64,000 bases of DNA from Diplolepis rosae (Eukaryota; Arthropoda; Insecta; Hymenoptera; Diplolepididae): NCBI GenBank assembly GCA_030998225.1, contig JAPYXD010000742.1, positions 2,170,001 to 2,234,000 on the forward strand. Reading direction: 5' to 3'. The translations under genes were made by a program, and so were the position numbers. The notes under the pieces are model-generated. The model did not search any database and was not told the origin of the DNA. It saw only the letters and a list, made by a program, of their open reading frames with translations. How positions within the stretch are numbered: the first letter of the stretch is position 1; each line of letters opens with the position of its first letter. Below, piece after piece: positions 30,086 through 41,641 of the stretch.

Positions 30086-31895
30086 AATAAATAGAAACTG
30101 TATAAAAAAACGCTTTTCTTTTTTCTAAATTGTCGATAGAATCTTTTTCTTCGTCATTAAGAAATTTTTCATTTGGCCATTCTGATTCTGCGCGCATTAA
30201 AAAGTCTGGGCCGTTAAACCAGCGAGAATTTATATGTTGCGCTTCGTTAGAAAAACGCGTTGCGTCATCGGCCGGGTTAAAATCTGTAGGCACCCAACGC
30301 CACTCTGAACTTTGTGTAAGATCTTCTATTTCTAGCAATCTATTTGCGACAAAAACTTGGCGTATGCGAGGCTCTGTCTTTATCCAGCGCAAAACAGTGC
30401 TGGAATCCGACCACAAATATCGTTGATTTATTTTGATTTCCAATTCTTTTCCGATAAATTTCGCTAATCGAGCACCGAGTACAGCTGCTTGTAATTCCAA
30501 ACGCGGCACGGATAGTGGTTTCAACGGAGCAACTCTACTCTTAGCCATAATCAAGGTAACGCGAGTTGAACCGTCACTGTATTCAAAACGTATATACGCG
30601 GCTGCCGCATAAGCTGTGAGGCTCGCGTCACAGAATACCTGTAGCTGTGTTTTAATTTCTTGTGTGTGAGTCATATAACAGCGAGGGACACGGCACTCTT
30701 TTAACATGCTTAACTTTGATATCCACTTTAGCCACCCCGCATGTTCCTCGTCACGTAATTTGTCATCCCAATTCATGCCACTTCTCCATATTTCCTGCAT
30801 TATGATTCTTGATTTTAAAGTGAACGGAGAAATTAGGCCCAATGGATCGAAAACTGACATTATCACTTGCAAAAATTCGCGTTTTGTGGGTTTTCTCTCA
30901 GCGTTTAAGATTTCTTTAGGTACTTTTGAAAAAGAAACGTTAAATTTGAGTTCATCTGTTTCTGTATCCCAGAACAACCCCAATACTCGTTCTCCCCCTC
31001 GGTCGCACAATCGCATTTCTTTTTTATTTGCGAGTTGTTCAACTTGAGAAATATTATTTACCACGCCAGGTATATTGCTAGACCAACCATACATTTCGAA
31101 GTTAGCTTCGGAATTAATTTTGATGACGTCCTTTACGAGATTTTCTGCTTCGAGTTCTGTTCTACGGCTAGCTAAATAATCGTCCATATAACTATTTTTT
31201 ATAATGCTAATAGACGCGTCTGGATTCGATTTGCTAAATCTTTCGGCATTTTTATTTTTGACAAAAATCGCGCTGCATGGTGAGGATTTTGCTCCAAAAA
31301 TTAAACTGGTCATTTCGTATACTTCCGGTTCTCTATTCCTATCTTTACCACGCCACAAAAATCTTTGAGCGCCTCGGTCTTCCTCTCTTACTTTTACGCG
31401 TAAATACATGTCTTTTATATCGGCGATAAATGCCACGAAGTATTGTCTAAAACGCAACATTACCCCTATTAACGATTCTAACAAATCCGGGCCTGCATCG
31501 AGCTGATCATTCAAACTTATGCCTTCTGTTTTTGCCGCTGCGTCAAAAACAGATCTTATTTTATTTGGCTTATTTATGTTAAAGGTTTCAAAATGCGGTA
31601 CATACCAAATCCTTGATCTTTGCATCGTTTCGTTGACCTTTACTGCATACTTGAGATCTATAACGCGTTGCATTTCGGGATAATACAAATAGGCATAAAT
31701 CGGTTCACGATCTAGCCGGCGTTCTAAAGAAATTAATCTTTTCATCGCGGTGAAAAAACTATTTACATCAGGAGCACAATTTTCTTTCCATAGCAATCCA
31801 GTTTCCCAATACTTCCCCATATATTTACTTGTTTCATTTAGTATCTTTAACGCGTGATCGTGCTTGTTTTTAGGTTTAACGTTCGTATTTATCCC
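30060..31895 (-). pseudogene. Element E reverse transcriptase and RNase H
   Basis: Minus-strand BEL/Pao RT. Key motifs are IRSVFDAAAKT, AFIADIKDMYLR, the catalytic NSYMDDYLAS and FDPLGLISPFTLKSR, the BEL hallmark between RT and RNase H. RNase H shows FCDASLTAYAA, PRLELQAAVL and WSDSSTVLRW. The frame is open over ~590 codons and then shifts near 30060 into integrase. The 5' end abuts the left LTR of element F at 31900. Confidence 0.9.
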
Positions 31896-31899
31896 AATG

Positions 31900-32184
31900 T
31901 GTCACGGGGTGAAATTTAAAACACTTTGACAATTGATTATTTTTATATGAACTTTTGTTTATTAAATTCACACAACTTATTGGATTCACAAAAAATGCGG
32001 TTGTATCTAAAGGGCGTACTTTCCGCTTTCGTTTCCAAAATAGCACTGGTGCATAAGAGCTGTATAGATGCGGATGGGCCCTACGGAATGCATCGGAGGA
32101 AAACTAGGAGTGGGAGAACCAGGAGTGGAGGGAAACAGACGAAAGTGAAAGCGGGTTGAAAATGTATGGAATGGCTGCATCACA
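31900..32184 (-). repeat. Element F 3' LTR
   Basis: 285 bp, same termini as 39086-39370. A minus-strand purine tract (GAGGGAGG, about 32185-32192) lies just upstream in transcriptional sense. Confidence 0.9.
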
Positions 32185-32193
32185 CCTCCCTCA

Positions 32194-33792
32194 TTAGACT
32201 CGTTTTTTACCTGGAAAACGCAATTTTACAGTTCGAGTCTGTACTTCTGGTACCTCAGATTGGTCTTCTATAGGAGCACTAGGCGTACTTGTATAAGTTG
32301 CTACATAAGGCGTCGTTTGCGTATTAACAGTCGTGGTTACACAGAATAATTTTATGCAAAAATTGGGAAGACATTTTTTAAACATTCCGCAGAATCCTAT
32401 CTTGTACAAAATATAACAAAATATAATGGTTAATGAGGTATATCCTAAATATGTGAAGACCATAGAAGATGTTCCCATCCAAGTGTGCGAACGATGGTTA
32501 CGCTTAACCTTTTCTAACATATTCTGCAAATCATCTAGCGATTGTCCAAAATTTTTTAGGTCGATGGGATCAATAGAATGTTGTAACGGCAGTAAGGAGC
32601 TTTCTAACAGGTCGAAATCGTTTACATTAAACGGGGTTATTATACTCTTATTATACTTAATATATGAGTGATATTCAACGCTTTTATCTGTTTTTATAAT
32701 AAGGCTATCCGTAGTAATAATGTAGCGTTCGTTACTATGAACAAGGTTCGCAGTTGATATTAATTTAGTCATGCTGAAATTACGGCATACAATATTTGAC
32801 TCCCGTTCTTTCTCTGGGATAAAGGCATAGGATCCATCGCTATACAAGGGTACGTATACAGATGTGTTGGTTGGGTTCTTTTACATATTCGGTGAGTGTC
32901 TATCAATTTACATTCTTTGATACTTTCTTTATCGGCAGGAACATAAAGCGCTTTCTGGTCGTTCAAAAAGAGGAACTCATCGTCGGGTAAGCTGGCTAAA
33001 AATGATTTACCGTTTTTTATGGGTATAGGAATTAGGTGTTGTACAGAGTATTGGTCTGCTTCTAACAGAGGTAATTTGATTGAATATAAGAGGGTGCTGT
33101 TGAGGATGCCAATGTCAACTTTAGATATGTCTATCAAATGTTGATAATTTTCTACAGTTAAGCTTATAGGGTATTTTTCATTGTAATGTTCCTCAAAACT
33201 TTTCAGGCTGATTGATGAGCTAGAAATATGTTACTGGTGTAGGTATTGGTATGGTTAGTCAGTCGATTATACCGTTCGACATTTTCTTTACTGTGTTCCT
33301 GAAGATTGGCTAGGTTATGTGACGCAGAATTGAGAAGCGTTTTGATCATTGTTGTTTGATTTTGTATTGTCCCTGCCAAAATCGAATTATCCGTATACAG
33401 TTTGTCCATTTCCCCATTAATGTATTCCAAGACATTATTATCCATTGTTCCAAATAGAGTTTTGAACCCTGTTCCGAAAATATTTAACAGACCTCTTTTG
33501 TGTCGTTTGCCCATTAGTTGGTGTAGAATTTTTTTATTTGCTTCCAGACGATTAATGCGCCCGTGAATCAGGTTCAGTTCAACCTCTTCCAAGCATCCAT
33601 TGCACATTTTGTATGCATAAGTCGACCGTCAATTGCAGATACGTCAATTGCAACGAATAGTTTCCACATGTGGTGGCACAGTCGTGCGGGTCCGAGGTTT
33701 TCCGCCAGCATTGTGGTGTTTTCCAAAGAGGAGAAAAGGATGTTCCCTGAGATAGTGGGAATGGTCCAGAGTATGACCCAATGTAGATTCAT
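32194..33792 (-). pseudogene. Element F envelope gene, baculovirus-F-like
   Basis: Minus-strand env in at least three shifted frames. The N-terminal piece (33792-33574) has a hydrophobic leader and the conserved ARLCHHMWKLFVAID-like block. The next (33607-33203) carries a furin-type site (KRHKR) followed by a Gly-rich fusion-peptide-like segment and a coiled coil. Later pieces (33137-32769, 32847-32194) hold Cys residues and a membrane anchor (YLGYTSLTIIFCYILYKIGF). This is the domain order of errantivirus envelopes. Frameshifts and stops disable it. Confidence 0.85.
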
Positions 33793-36706
33793 CCTGGAAA
33801 TTTAAGAGTAGTATCATATTGTTAAGAAGTATAGTGTAATTATTATTTTCATTTTTTTCTATCACTGTTGCGGATTCATTCCATTCTCTGTTTAATTTAT
33901 GTTGTTTTTGTTCGTTGTGTAGTAGCACAAGTTCACCTGGTTCGAATATACCCAGGGGTATCACAATTTTGCTGTCCTGCTGTAATTTATACTTCTCCTT
34001 TGCTTTTTTTATTTTTTCACGTGCCCTTTCAATATATGTATCGTGACGTCTCTTCCAGATATCTACTAGTTCTTGTCTCGTGAGGCTGGGTGTAGTGGCT
34101 AGGATAGATGGTGAATTTGCTTTCTTGCCAAAAGTTTATTCGAAGGGCGTATAGCCTGTTGTTTCGTGTAAAGCTGTATTATAGGCCATGCACACTATAC
34201 GCAGGTTATCGTCCCATTCAGTTTGGTTATCCTCCATTGCTGTCTTGATGAGATCTTTAATAGTGCCGTGTGTTCTTTCAAGGCTTCCATTACTCTGTGG
34301 GTGAAAAGCTGTTGTTCTAATATGCTTTATACGAAATAAGTTCTCAAAATTTTGTACTAATTCTGACACAACATTACTTCCTTGGTCAGTCAGGATGTGT
34401 TTCGGCGAGGAAAATATATAGATGTAATGATCAAACAGTTCATTGATAATCGACTCGGACGTCGCGTCTTTGAGTGGTAAGAGAACGAGATATTTTGTTA
34501 ACATGTCTTGTATCGCTTCCTTCTCTGCAATTGTTAATTCGCCTCTGTCGTTCATACATACTATAAGCGTATTTTGAACATAAATCTGACTTAAAAAATG
34601 GACGAATGTTTCTAACTTGATTCTTTCGATGGGGGTTATTGTAGGGTCATCAATGTGTAATCTTAAACTTTCAATCCTTTAGACAGTATGCTTTCACATA
34701 GTTCATTTAGTTTGGAAATCCAAATTCGTTCGTCATAAGCAGGTAGTCTTAGTCCTTTAGGATTGTCTCTTGTCTTTGTTATTTTGCTCCATAATTTACC
34801 GTCAGCGTTAGGTTTGTACTTCGTGAAATCTTCTTTCCGATCTCTCAACCATTGGTAGTATTTGTTGACAATAGACGGTTCCCAATCAGTCGAAGTTGGT
34901 TTTTCTGGTACAGGTGGAGTAGGGGGATTAATTTCTTCAAAATCAGAACTTATACCTGCTATTTCTTCTATATTCATTTCGGGTTTGTTAGGGACTTTAC
35001 TTTCTGAATTCTTATCCGTCATATTTGATGTATGTTCAGATACGCTCGGAACGTCGGAGGTTTTTTCTGTTTGATAGTCTGTTTTTTCTTGTATAGGCTG
35101 TACTCTTGATAGGCAATCAGCGGCTTTATTTTCTTTTCCTTGGATATATTCGATAGTATAATCATATTCCTCTAACTTCAACCTCCACCTGAGAAGTTTG
35201 GACGAAGGATCCTTGACGTTAAACAGCCATTTGAGTGCTTGATGATCACTTCGGATTATAAACTTTCAACCTAGAAGATACTGTCTTAGTCTTTTCGTAC
35301 CCCAAACTATGGCTAGAAGTTGTTTTTCGGTCGGGCTGTATCTTGTTTCAGGATCGGTAAGAGTTCTTGATATGTAACATACCGGGTGTTCGTCTTGAGA
35401 CAACACAACGCCCAGTCCCACGTTGCTTGCGTCGGTTGTAAGGGTGAAAGATTTCTTGTAATCAGGATATTTAAATACTGGTGCGGTGCATAATTTTTCT
35501 TTTAGCGTTTCAAACGATTTTTCACAGTCAGTTGTCCATTCAAACATTACCTTTTCCTTAGTTAATTCTGTTAATGGTTTTGCGATCAAAGAAATGTGTT
35601 TTATAAATTTCCTATAATACCCTGCTAACCCCAAAAAGGACTTGACTTGTTTAGGCGTTCGTGGTACTTTGAAATTTCTTACCGAGGCAATTTTATCTGG
35701 GTTGGGTTTTACTCCGTCAGATGTGATAAGGTGGCCTAAATATTCGAGTTCAGGACGTAAGAATTCGCATTTATCGGGTTGCAGTTTAAGACCTGTAGAT
35801 TTTAATCATTCGAGTAATGTAACAAGATTCTTGTTATGTTCTTCTAAAGTTCTGCCGAATACCACTATGTCGTCTAGATAGACGAAGCATATTTTTCCAA
35901 TGAGTGCTCTTAATGCCGTGTCCATCATACGTTGAAACGTCGCTGGAGCATTTTTGAGCCCGAAGGGCATTCTATTGTAGTGAAAATGTCCTTCATTTGT
36001 GGAAAAAGCCGTATATTTTCTTGATTCTGCGTCCATTGGTATCTGGTGGAATCCGGAACCTTAAATCAAAAGCAGAAAAGAATTTTGCTTGCCCTAGGTG
36101 ATCTAATATTTCGTCAATGACTGGTAATGGATACGCATCCTGATCAGTATTTTCATTCAGTTTGCGAAAGTCGATAACAATTCGCCATTTCTTCTTATCT
36201 GAAGCATCAAGTTTTTTTGGTACTACCCAGATTGGTGAATTATATGGAGAATCAGATGGCTCTATTATACCTTTGGTCAGCATCTCTTCCATTTTTCTTT
36301 TAACTTCTTCCCTGTGGCACTCTGGAGGTCCATAACTTTTTATATTTATAGGTTTTGGTGTTTTTACCACTATTTTGTGTGTTGTTAGTTGAGTACTTGG
36401 TATGGGATCTCCAGGAAGTGTAAAAACGTCGTGGTATCCCATAAGGATTTTTCCAATAACTTCCCTGTTTTCTTTTTCTATGTGATCAACCCTTATATTT
36501 TCCTTCAATAGTTTCAATCGTTTAAAATATTCTTCTTGAGTAATGTAGTGTATTCGTTCCTTGGATTTGAGATTAATTCCGAAGACTTTGATTTCCTCTG
36601 GTTTGACTCGTAATGGATGATTAGTGTTGTTTTCTATGGGTACATGAATAGTCTGATCTTTGACTAAATAAATTGAATCCGGGATATTGAGTTGTTCCTT
36701 GATCAT
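33793..36706 (-). pseudogene. Element F pol: RT, RNase H, integrase
   Basis: Minus strand. ATG 36706 lies in phase with gag, separated from it by a single TAA (36718-36716). RT motifs: [24 protein letters not shown] and the catalytic [10 protein letters not shown]. RNase H: TLTTDASNVGLG and YSPTEKQLLAI. A charged tether follows, then an integrase core with D in LTDQGSNV and E in NGSLERTHG, and a C-terminal part at 33964-33793. The integrase zinc domain (HHCC) seems deleted near 34555-34663. Frameshift near 36040 and a stop at 35806 are among the lesions. Confidence 0.87.
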
Positions 36707-36715
36707 AACATGTTT

Positions 36716-38086
36716 TTATTTCTGTTTGATAGGTACTGAGATAGTTTTAACTGAATTTGGAGGTATATACAGCCCATCTTCATAGATTTTAAGTTTTATG
36801 CTATCTAGTTGAAGGTAGTCGTTCGTTAAACTGTATTTAAAATTTTTCAGGAACGGCAGTCCTATAATCTCGTCTTCTGGCAGAGGAAAGTCATTATTTA
36901 CTACATAGAATGTGTGTTTTTTCTTTCCTATGGTTAATTCTATTTTATGCTTGCTTGCATGCCGATCATTACCCATTACGAAAATTTTTTCTACGTTTTG
37001 TTTATCTTGGTTTGGATTTAACATAGATTCTTTAATCAGGTTGAGTGATGACCCGCTGTCAATTAAAAAACTTCCTTCTCTTTGTGCATCGTTGATAGTC
37101 TTTGGTTTTAAGGGTCTGACCTGTGATCCAATTTCTTCTTTCAGGTTCATGATATATTTTTTAATAGCTGCTTTGTCTTCTATTTGCAAAGCTAAGACTC
37201 TTTCCATACCTGTGTGATCATTTTGGACTCTGTATTTAACTTCGTTGAGCTGTTGTCTAAATCGTAAGTTATATGATTGAACCGTTTCCGTTGCCTGTTG
37301 TTTTATTTCGTTCAACTTAGCCCTGGCTAATTCTTCCGAGTTGTTCAAGCCTAGATTTTCTCTCAGCGTTTTATAAAGGTCATCGTAATTTCCTATTTCA
37401 GCATATCGTATGGATCTTTTAGCCTGCTCTTGAATTTTTTCAGTAATTATAAAATCTAATAACAAATCTGGCTGAGAGCATCGCATTCGTGCTCGCTTAA
37501 TGGATTTGATAAAATCCTCAATTCCCATGTCATCGCGTCCCTTAAATATTTCTACTGTTCGAATGATGTCTTTGGCTGGGGATAAAGATTCCGGCAGACT
37601 CGAGTTTGGAATACGGGGTAACCGTGTTGGTGAAGGTGTACTTGATCTTGATACCTGCCTATATTTTGAACACACTAATGCTGCGCCGGATATGTCTAAA
37701 TTTGTGCTCTGTTCTAAATTATCTATGTTATTTGATGACTTTGATTCTTTTTTTTCTTTGCTTTCTGACTCGTCTTCTGTTTCTAAAATATTCACGCTTC
37801 TGGCTAAGATGGCAATTTCATTGGCTCTCTTGGTGTTTTCCGTATTTAAAATTATTAGCTGATCCCTCATTGAATTTTGTGTTCGTTCTAAACTCTCTAA
37901 TTTGGCAAGTATCTGAGAGAGGGCATCAATTATGTTTGAACTTGGAGAACCTGCTCGCGACATTTTTGAATAACTTTGTAAATTATTATGTAACTCTGAC
38001 ACGATATCCTCTAACTCAGAATTTTCTCCCGAAGAATAGCTTCGTAGATTTTCTATATAACTATTGAACGCCAGTTTTCCTAACAA
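36716..38086 (-). CDS. Element F Gag-protease, 456 residues
   Basis: Minus-strand ORF, apparently undamaged, from ATG 38086. The first ~330 residues are an errantivirus-type Gag with a long coiled-coil N-terminus (…LESLERTQNSMRDQLIILN…) and a capsid region (ARMRCSQPDLLLDF…). No zinc knuckle is seen, as in many errantiviruses. The protease follows with FLIDSGSSLNLI and EIIGLPFLKNF. It ends at TAA, in phase with the following pol ATG. Confidence 0.85.
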   Translation of the reverse strand: MLGKLAFNSYIENLRSYSSGENSELEDIVSELHNNLQSYSKMSRAGSPSSNIIDALSQILAKLESLERTQNSMRDQLIILNTENTKRANEIAILARSVNILETEDESESKEKKESKSSNNIDNLEQSTNLDISGAALVCSKYRQVSRSSTPSPTRLPRIPNSSLPESLSPAKDIIRTVEIFKGRDDMGIEDFIKSIKRARMRCSQPDLLLDFIITEKIQEQAKRSIRYAEIGNYDDLYKTLRENLGLNNSEELARAKLNEIKQQATETVQSYNLRFRQQLNEVKYRVQNDHTGMERVLALQIEDKAAIKKYIMNLKEEIGSQVRPLKPKTINDAQREGSFLIDSGSSLNLIKESMLNPNQDKQNVEKIFVMGNDRHASKHKIELTIGKKKHTFYVVNNDFPLPEDEIIGLPFLKNFKYSLTNDYLQLDSIKLKIYEDGLYIPPNSVKTISVPIKQK

Positions 38087-39085
38087 GTGTACTTAAATGA
38101 TAGGCGTTTGTCGGGTGTGTGTGTCGCGGTTGACGCGGTCTATCAATTATAAATTTTTTTCGTTGAAATACGTCGAAAAACAATCGAGAATATTATCGCG
38201 TGCAATGATAAGATTTTATATTCGTAATCACAACTTGTATTTTTAACGAAAGAATATGTATTTATACACTATTAAAAATTACATTAATTTGAATATATTT
38301 TAATATACAAGTGGTAAATCGAAATTAATAGGTCTATATATTATAAAAAAGTAGCGCACATTCATATTATATTTAATAACCTTTCAATCAAAATATTTTA
38401 AAATTAACAAACATTATTAAGATATACACATGTATCTTAAAATTCAAATAAAAATTTGTATATATATATATTTTTTTTTTATTAATATGAAAGTATTTTA
38501 AATTTAATATATGTCATTAAAAAAAAAGGTTCTGTCACATGTAATGAAAGTTTAATCCAGAAATTTCTAACAGTTCAAATATATATATATTTTTTTTCTT
38601 TTCAAAGAAAGAAGCGAGATTTATATATATATATATTTTGGATTTTTTTTTTCTTTCTTTTTTTTTACTAGAAAGAAGAGCGCGCGACTTAATCTATACT
38701 TTTATGACGCTTACTTGTATGCAGTGTCGCTCAAGCCGCTGTTGAGATGGTTGCGTGTCTTTGTAGTAGTGCGTGTCACATGATGCGTTGCTGTGCGTCT
38801 CCCGTGGGTGACGTGTATCCTTGGCTGGTTGGGGCGTTGGCTCGACTCCTTAGAATCGGCTATGCAATCCTCGATGCTGCCTTGGGCAGGTGACGTCTTC
38901 TTCTCGGGATAGGGTTGAAGTAATTGGCAACCTTCTACCCTATTGTCCCTTCCTTGCTACAGAATACGAGGATGTTCCTTAGAAAATCGAGTGCATCTCG
39001 TTTCCTTCTGTAGGTTCGAAATCAGAGATCCACCAAGTTTGATATTTAATCGTTTTGATGGATCCTGGCAGGATCGACAAAATTA
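38087..39085 (-). other. Element F leader
   Basis: About 1 kb between the 5' LTR and gag without a supported gene. It has AT-rich microsatellite-like tracts (TATATA near 38460, 38580 and 38620). The bases next to the LTR (…GTCGATCCTGCCAGG) could hold the primer site but do not start with TGG. Confidence 0.5.
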
Positions 39086-39370
39086 TGTCACGGGATGAAA
39101 TTTAAAACACTTTGACAATTGATTATTTTTATATGAACTTTTGTTCATTAAATTCACACAACTTATTGGATTCACGAAAAATGCAGTTGTATGTAAAGGG
39201 CGTACTTTCCGCTTTGGTTTCCAAAATAGCACTGGTGCATAAGGGCTGGATAGATGCAGATGGGCCCTACGGAATGCATCGGAGGAAAACTAGGAGTGGG
39301 AGAACTAGGAGTGGAGGGAAACAGACGAAAGTGGAAGCGGGTGGAAAATGTATGAAATGGCTGCATCACA
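39086..39370 (-). repeat. Element F 5' LTR
   Basis: 285 bp, same termini as the copy at 31900-32184; right target duplication AATG at 39371-39374. Confidence 0.9.
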
Positions 39371-39957
39371 AATGCTTTCTAACTCAAAATAGTGTTTTAC
39401 CAAGTCATCTAGCCGCGTTTCTTCGTCGCATGATTCGTCACCTCGATGTGTACCCACAACGCGTGTAATCGGAGTTTCCTCGATTTTAAGTACTTCATGT
39501 GACGTCACTTGCGACCTTGACCCTCGAGGAAAGGACCCATGCACCGACCAAACCAATAACGAACGAGAGATGGCTATATTACTATTTTCTACTTCTCTCA
39601 ACTCGCGCGTGGCGATAAACTTTAAGTTATCTTGGCCTATTAAAAGTTTTACTTCCGCATTGTAATGTGTGTTATAGTTTGAGATGGAAGTTGCAAATTT
39701 TTAAGTGTAACTGCACCTTTTATTTCAAATTGACCAAAACTTCCCTCTACGTTAAGATTTACTTCTTCGGAATTATACATAATTACTTCCTTACCGTTTA
39801 TGCCTTTTAAAGCAATATTGATAGTTGAACCTCTCGCATTCAACTCTCGCGTAAGTTTTTCGTCTATTAGGGTAATCGTAGATCCTTCATCAAGTAACGC
39901 ATATGTATTTATGCTTCTTTTCGAACCGAGAACACGCAGTAGCAAGATTTTTAACAA
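39371..39957 (-). pseudogene. Element E protease and linker
   Basis: Minus strand. 39957-39649 encodes the protease with ALLDEGSTITLID; the catalytic triad reads Asp-Glu-Gly. 39601-39371 is the linker to RT (…REVENSNIAISRS…, …DDLVKHYFELES…), cut by element F. A frameshift near 39650 separates the two parts. Confidence 0.75.
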
Positions 39958-40010
39958 AACACTATTTCCTTCTAGTCACATTTGCGAGCTACTCGAGCCA
40001 GAGGCGACAG

Positions 40011-41531
40011 TTACATGTACAGTGCTGCTTCGATTGTTCGTTTTTTTTGCTGTCTATGTAACGGGGTATTGTTTAACGGGAGATTGGAATAATGAAGTAA
40101 CATATGATGGCCTTTTTCACAGAAAGAACATTTAGGATTACGGCAGTACTCTCTTGTGTGTCCAAATTTTAGACAATTAAAGCATAGTTTACTATTTGTT
40201 ACTATTCTCCAATGATTTTTTACCGGTTCTTTAGCAAAACGTGCACACTCCGCCAAGCGATGATGTTCTCTATCACATAAAATACATTTTCGATATTTCT
40301 TATTATCGGCTTTAAAACGCTCTCTGCCTCTCGGTTCGTTTACATGCTGTGCTGTACATACATTTCCGATTCTAGTATCCCGTATATATTTTCGTACATT
40401 ATCAGATCTTTGCCCCGTCGGTTTATTTACTACATTAAAATCAAAAACTCCGCCTGAAGCTGCCAACTGAGCTTCAGAATATAAAAAATCACCAAGCTTT
40501 TCTAGTTCGGACTTTTCCGTAGCTGCAGTCGCGGCGTATCTATTGTACGCGTGCTTAAAATTTAAAGGAAATTTATCTCCTATAAAATTTATTAAATCGG
40601 GACTATACAAATAACCCGTTAAATTCGAAGTTTGAAAGGCGGTAGTCGCGTTTGTAAGTCTCGATGCAAATTCAGTTAAACTTATTTTCCCTGAATGAAT
40701 ATCGGGCAGATTTTTCAAATCATACACAATTTTCTCCGCTACTGCTCTTTTATTTCCGAAATGCAACTCAAGCGTACTCATTATTTTCTCTGTATCAAGA
40801 CTTGTAGCAAGAAACGTACTAACCACGTCACGTGCTTTTCCTTTTAATGCGTTATTTAAGCGCCCAACATTTTCCCCAGCAGTATATCCACCGCGTTCGG
40901 TCGACTCTTTGTAAGACTGTTTAAAATTTAGCCATTCTAACGGGTCACCGGAAAAACTTGGTAAATCTTTATCAGACGTTAATCTATTAACTAATTTCGA
41001 GTTTCCGTTACTTATAGACGCATCGCGTACAGCGTTTAAAGCTCTTTCGATCGCGTTCACAATTCTCATAGACGGATCTACAGCACTTTCAATATCATTA
41101 ACTTGATTATTATTAACGCTTACCGGTACAGTTGTTGCACTCAACAAACCTGTAGTTCTTGTTGTTGCAGATCGTCGATGTTGTTGGTCCATTCCGCTGG
41201 CGATGGTTTTCATGTCGGCTGACACAGGTTGTTGAAGCAGGCGACTAAGTGAAGTTTCACGTTCGCTGCTTACTGGTATCACCACCGCAGGTACTGCGTT
41301 GCCACTAGGTTGTTCGTTGTTACCAGGTTGTTCGTTGTTCCCAGGTTGTTCTTGGTTACCAGGTTGTTCGTTGCTACCAGGGGGTTCGTTGTCACCAGGT
41401 TGTTGATTGTTTTCAACTCGAAGTGTTTGTCTACGAGGACGAGTGTTTCTTCTAGCAGTGACTCGTGTACGTTTTGTTGCTTGTGGACCGTCAGCACCTC
41501 TTGCTGCCGCACGTGTTCGCTTCGGTGGCAT
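40011..41531 (-). CDS. Element E Gag, 506 residues
   Basis: Minus-strand ORF from ATG 41531. Residues ~35-75 are a QPG/NNEQPG repeat. A BEL-type capsid follows (LPSFSGDPLEWLNFKQSY, …NLPDIHSGKISLTEFASRL). Three zinc motifs close it: CILCDREHHRLAEC, CFNCLKFGHTREYC and CSFCEKGHHMLLH. The frame is undamaged. It forms the particle and binds RNA. Confidence 0.9.
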   Translation of the reverse strand: MPPKRTRAAARGADGPQATKRTRVTARRNTRPRRQTLRVENNQQPGDNEPPGSNEQPGNQEQPGNNEQPGNNEQPSGNAVPAVVIPVSSERETSLSRLLQQPVSADMKTIASGMDQQHRRSATTRTTGLLSATTVPVSVNNNQVNDIESAVDPSMRIVNAIERALNAVRDASISNGNSKLVNRLTSDKDLPSFSGDPLEWLNFKQSYKESTERGGYTAGENVGRLNNALKGKARDVVSTFLATSLDTEKIMSTLELHFGNKRAVAEKIVYDLKNLPDIHSGKISLTEFASRLTNATTAFQTSNLTGYLYSPDLINFIGDKFPLNFKHAYNRYAATAATEKSELEKLGDFLYSEAQLAASGGVFDFNVVNKPTGQRSDNVRKYIRDTRIGNVCTAQHVNEPRGRERFKADNKKYRKCILCDREHHRLAECARFAKEPVKNHWRIVTNSKLCFNCLKFGHTREYCRNPKCSFCEKGHHMLLHYSNLPLNNTPLHRQQKKRTIEAALYM

Positions 41532-41622
41532 TTTTCAGTATATAAAAAACGCAACAGTTTTGAATTAGAACACATTCACAAAACAGACACTTTCTTTATC
41601 CCAGCTTACTCCGGAAAGTAGT

Positions 41623-41640
41623 TCCCGGGTTTCGGCACCA
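41623..41640 (-). promoter_or_regulatory. Primer-binding site of element E
   Basis: On the minus strand TGGTGCCGAAACCCGGGA lies one base from the 5' LTR end. It is an 18-base match to a tRNA 3' end including CCA, the standard place for BEL/Pao priming. Confidence 0.85.
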
Positions 41641-41641
41641 T

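Larger units (their letters stand above)
31900..39370 (-). mobile_element. Element F: errantivirus-like Gypsy element with env, nested in E
   Basis: A 7,471 bp minus-strand element with 285 bp LTRs (TGTCACGG…GCATCACA on the plus strand), flanked by the 4 bp duplication AATG (31896-31899 and 39371-39374). Order on the minus strand: LTR, leader, gag-protease, pol, env, LTR. Pol and env are broken by stops and frameshifts, and the LTRs differ at about a dozen sites, so it is older than B or I. Confidence 0.92.

Noticed and set aside
41623..41640. Part of a tRNA gene
   Set aside because: Only 18 bases complementary to a tRNA 3' end, in the primer-site position of an LTR element.
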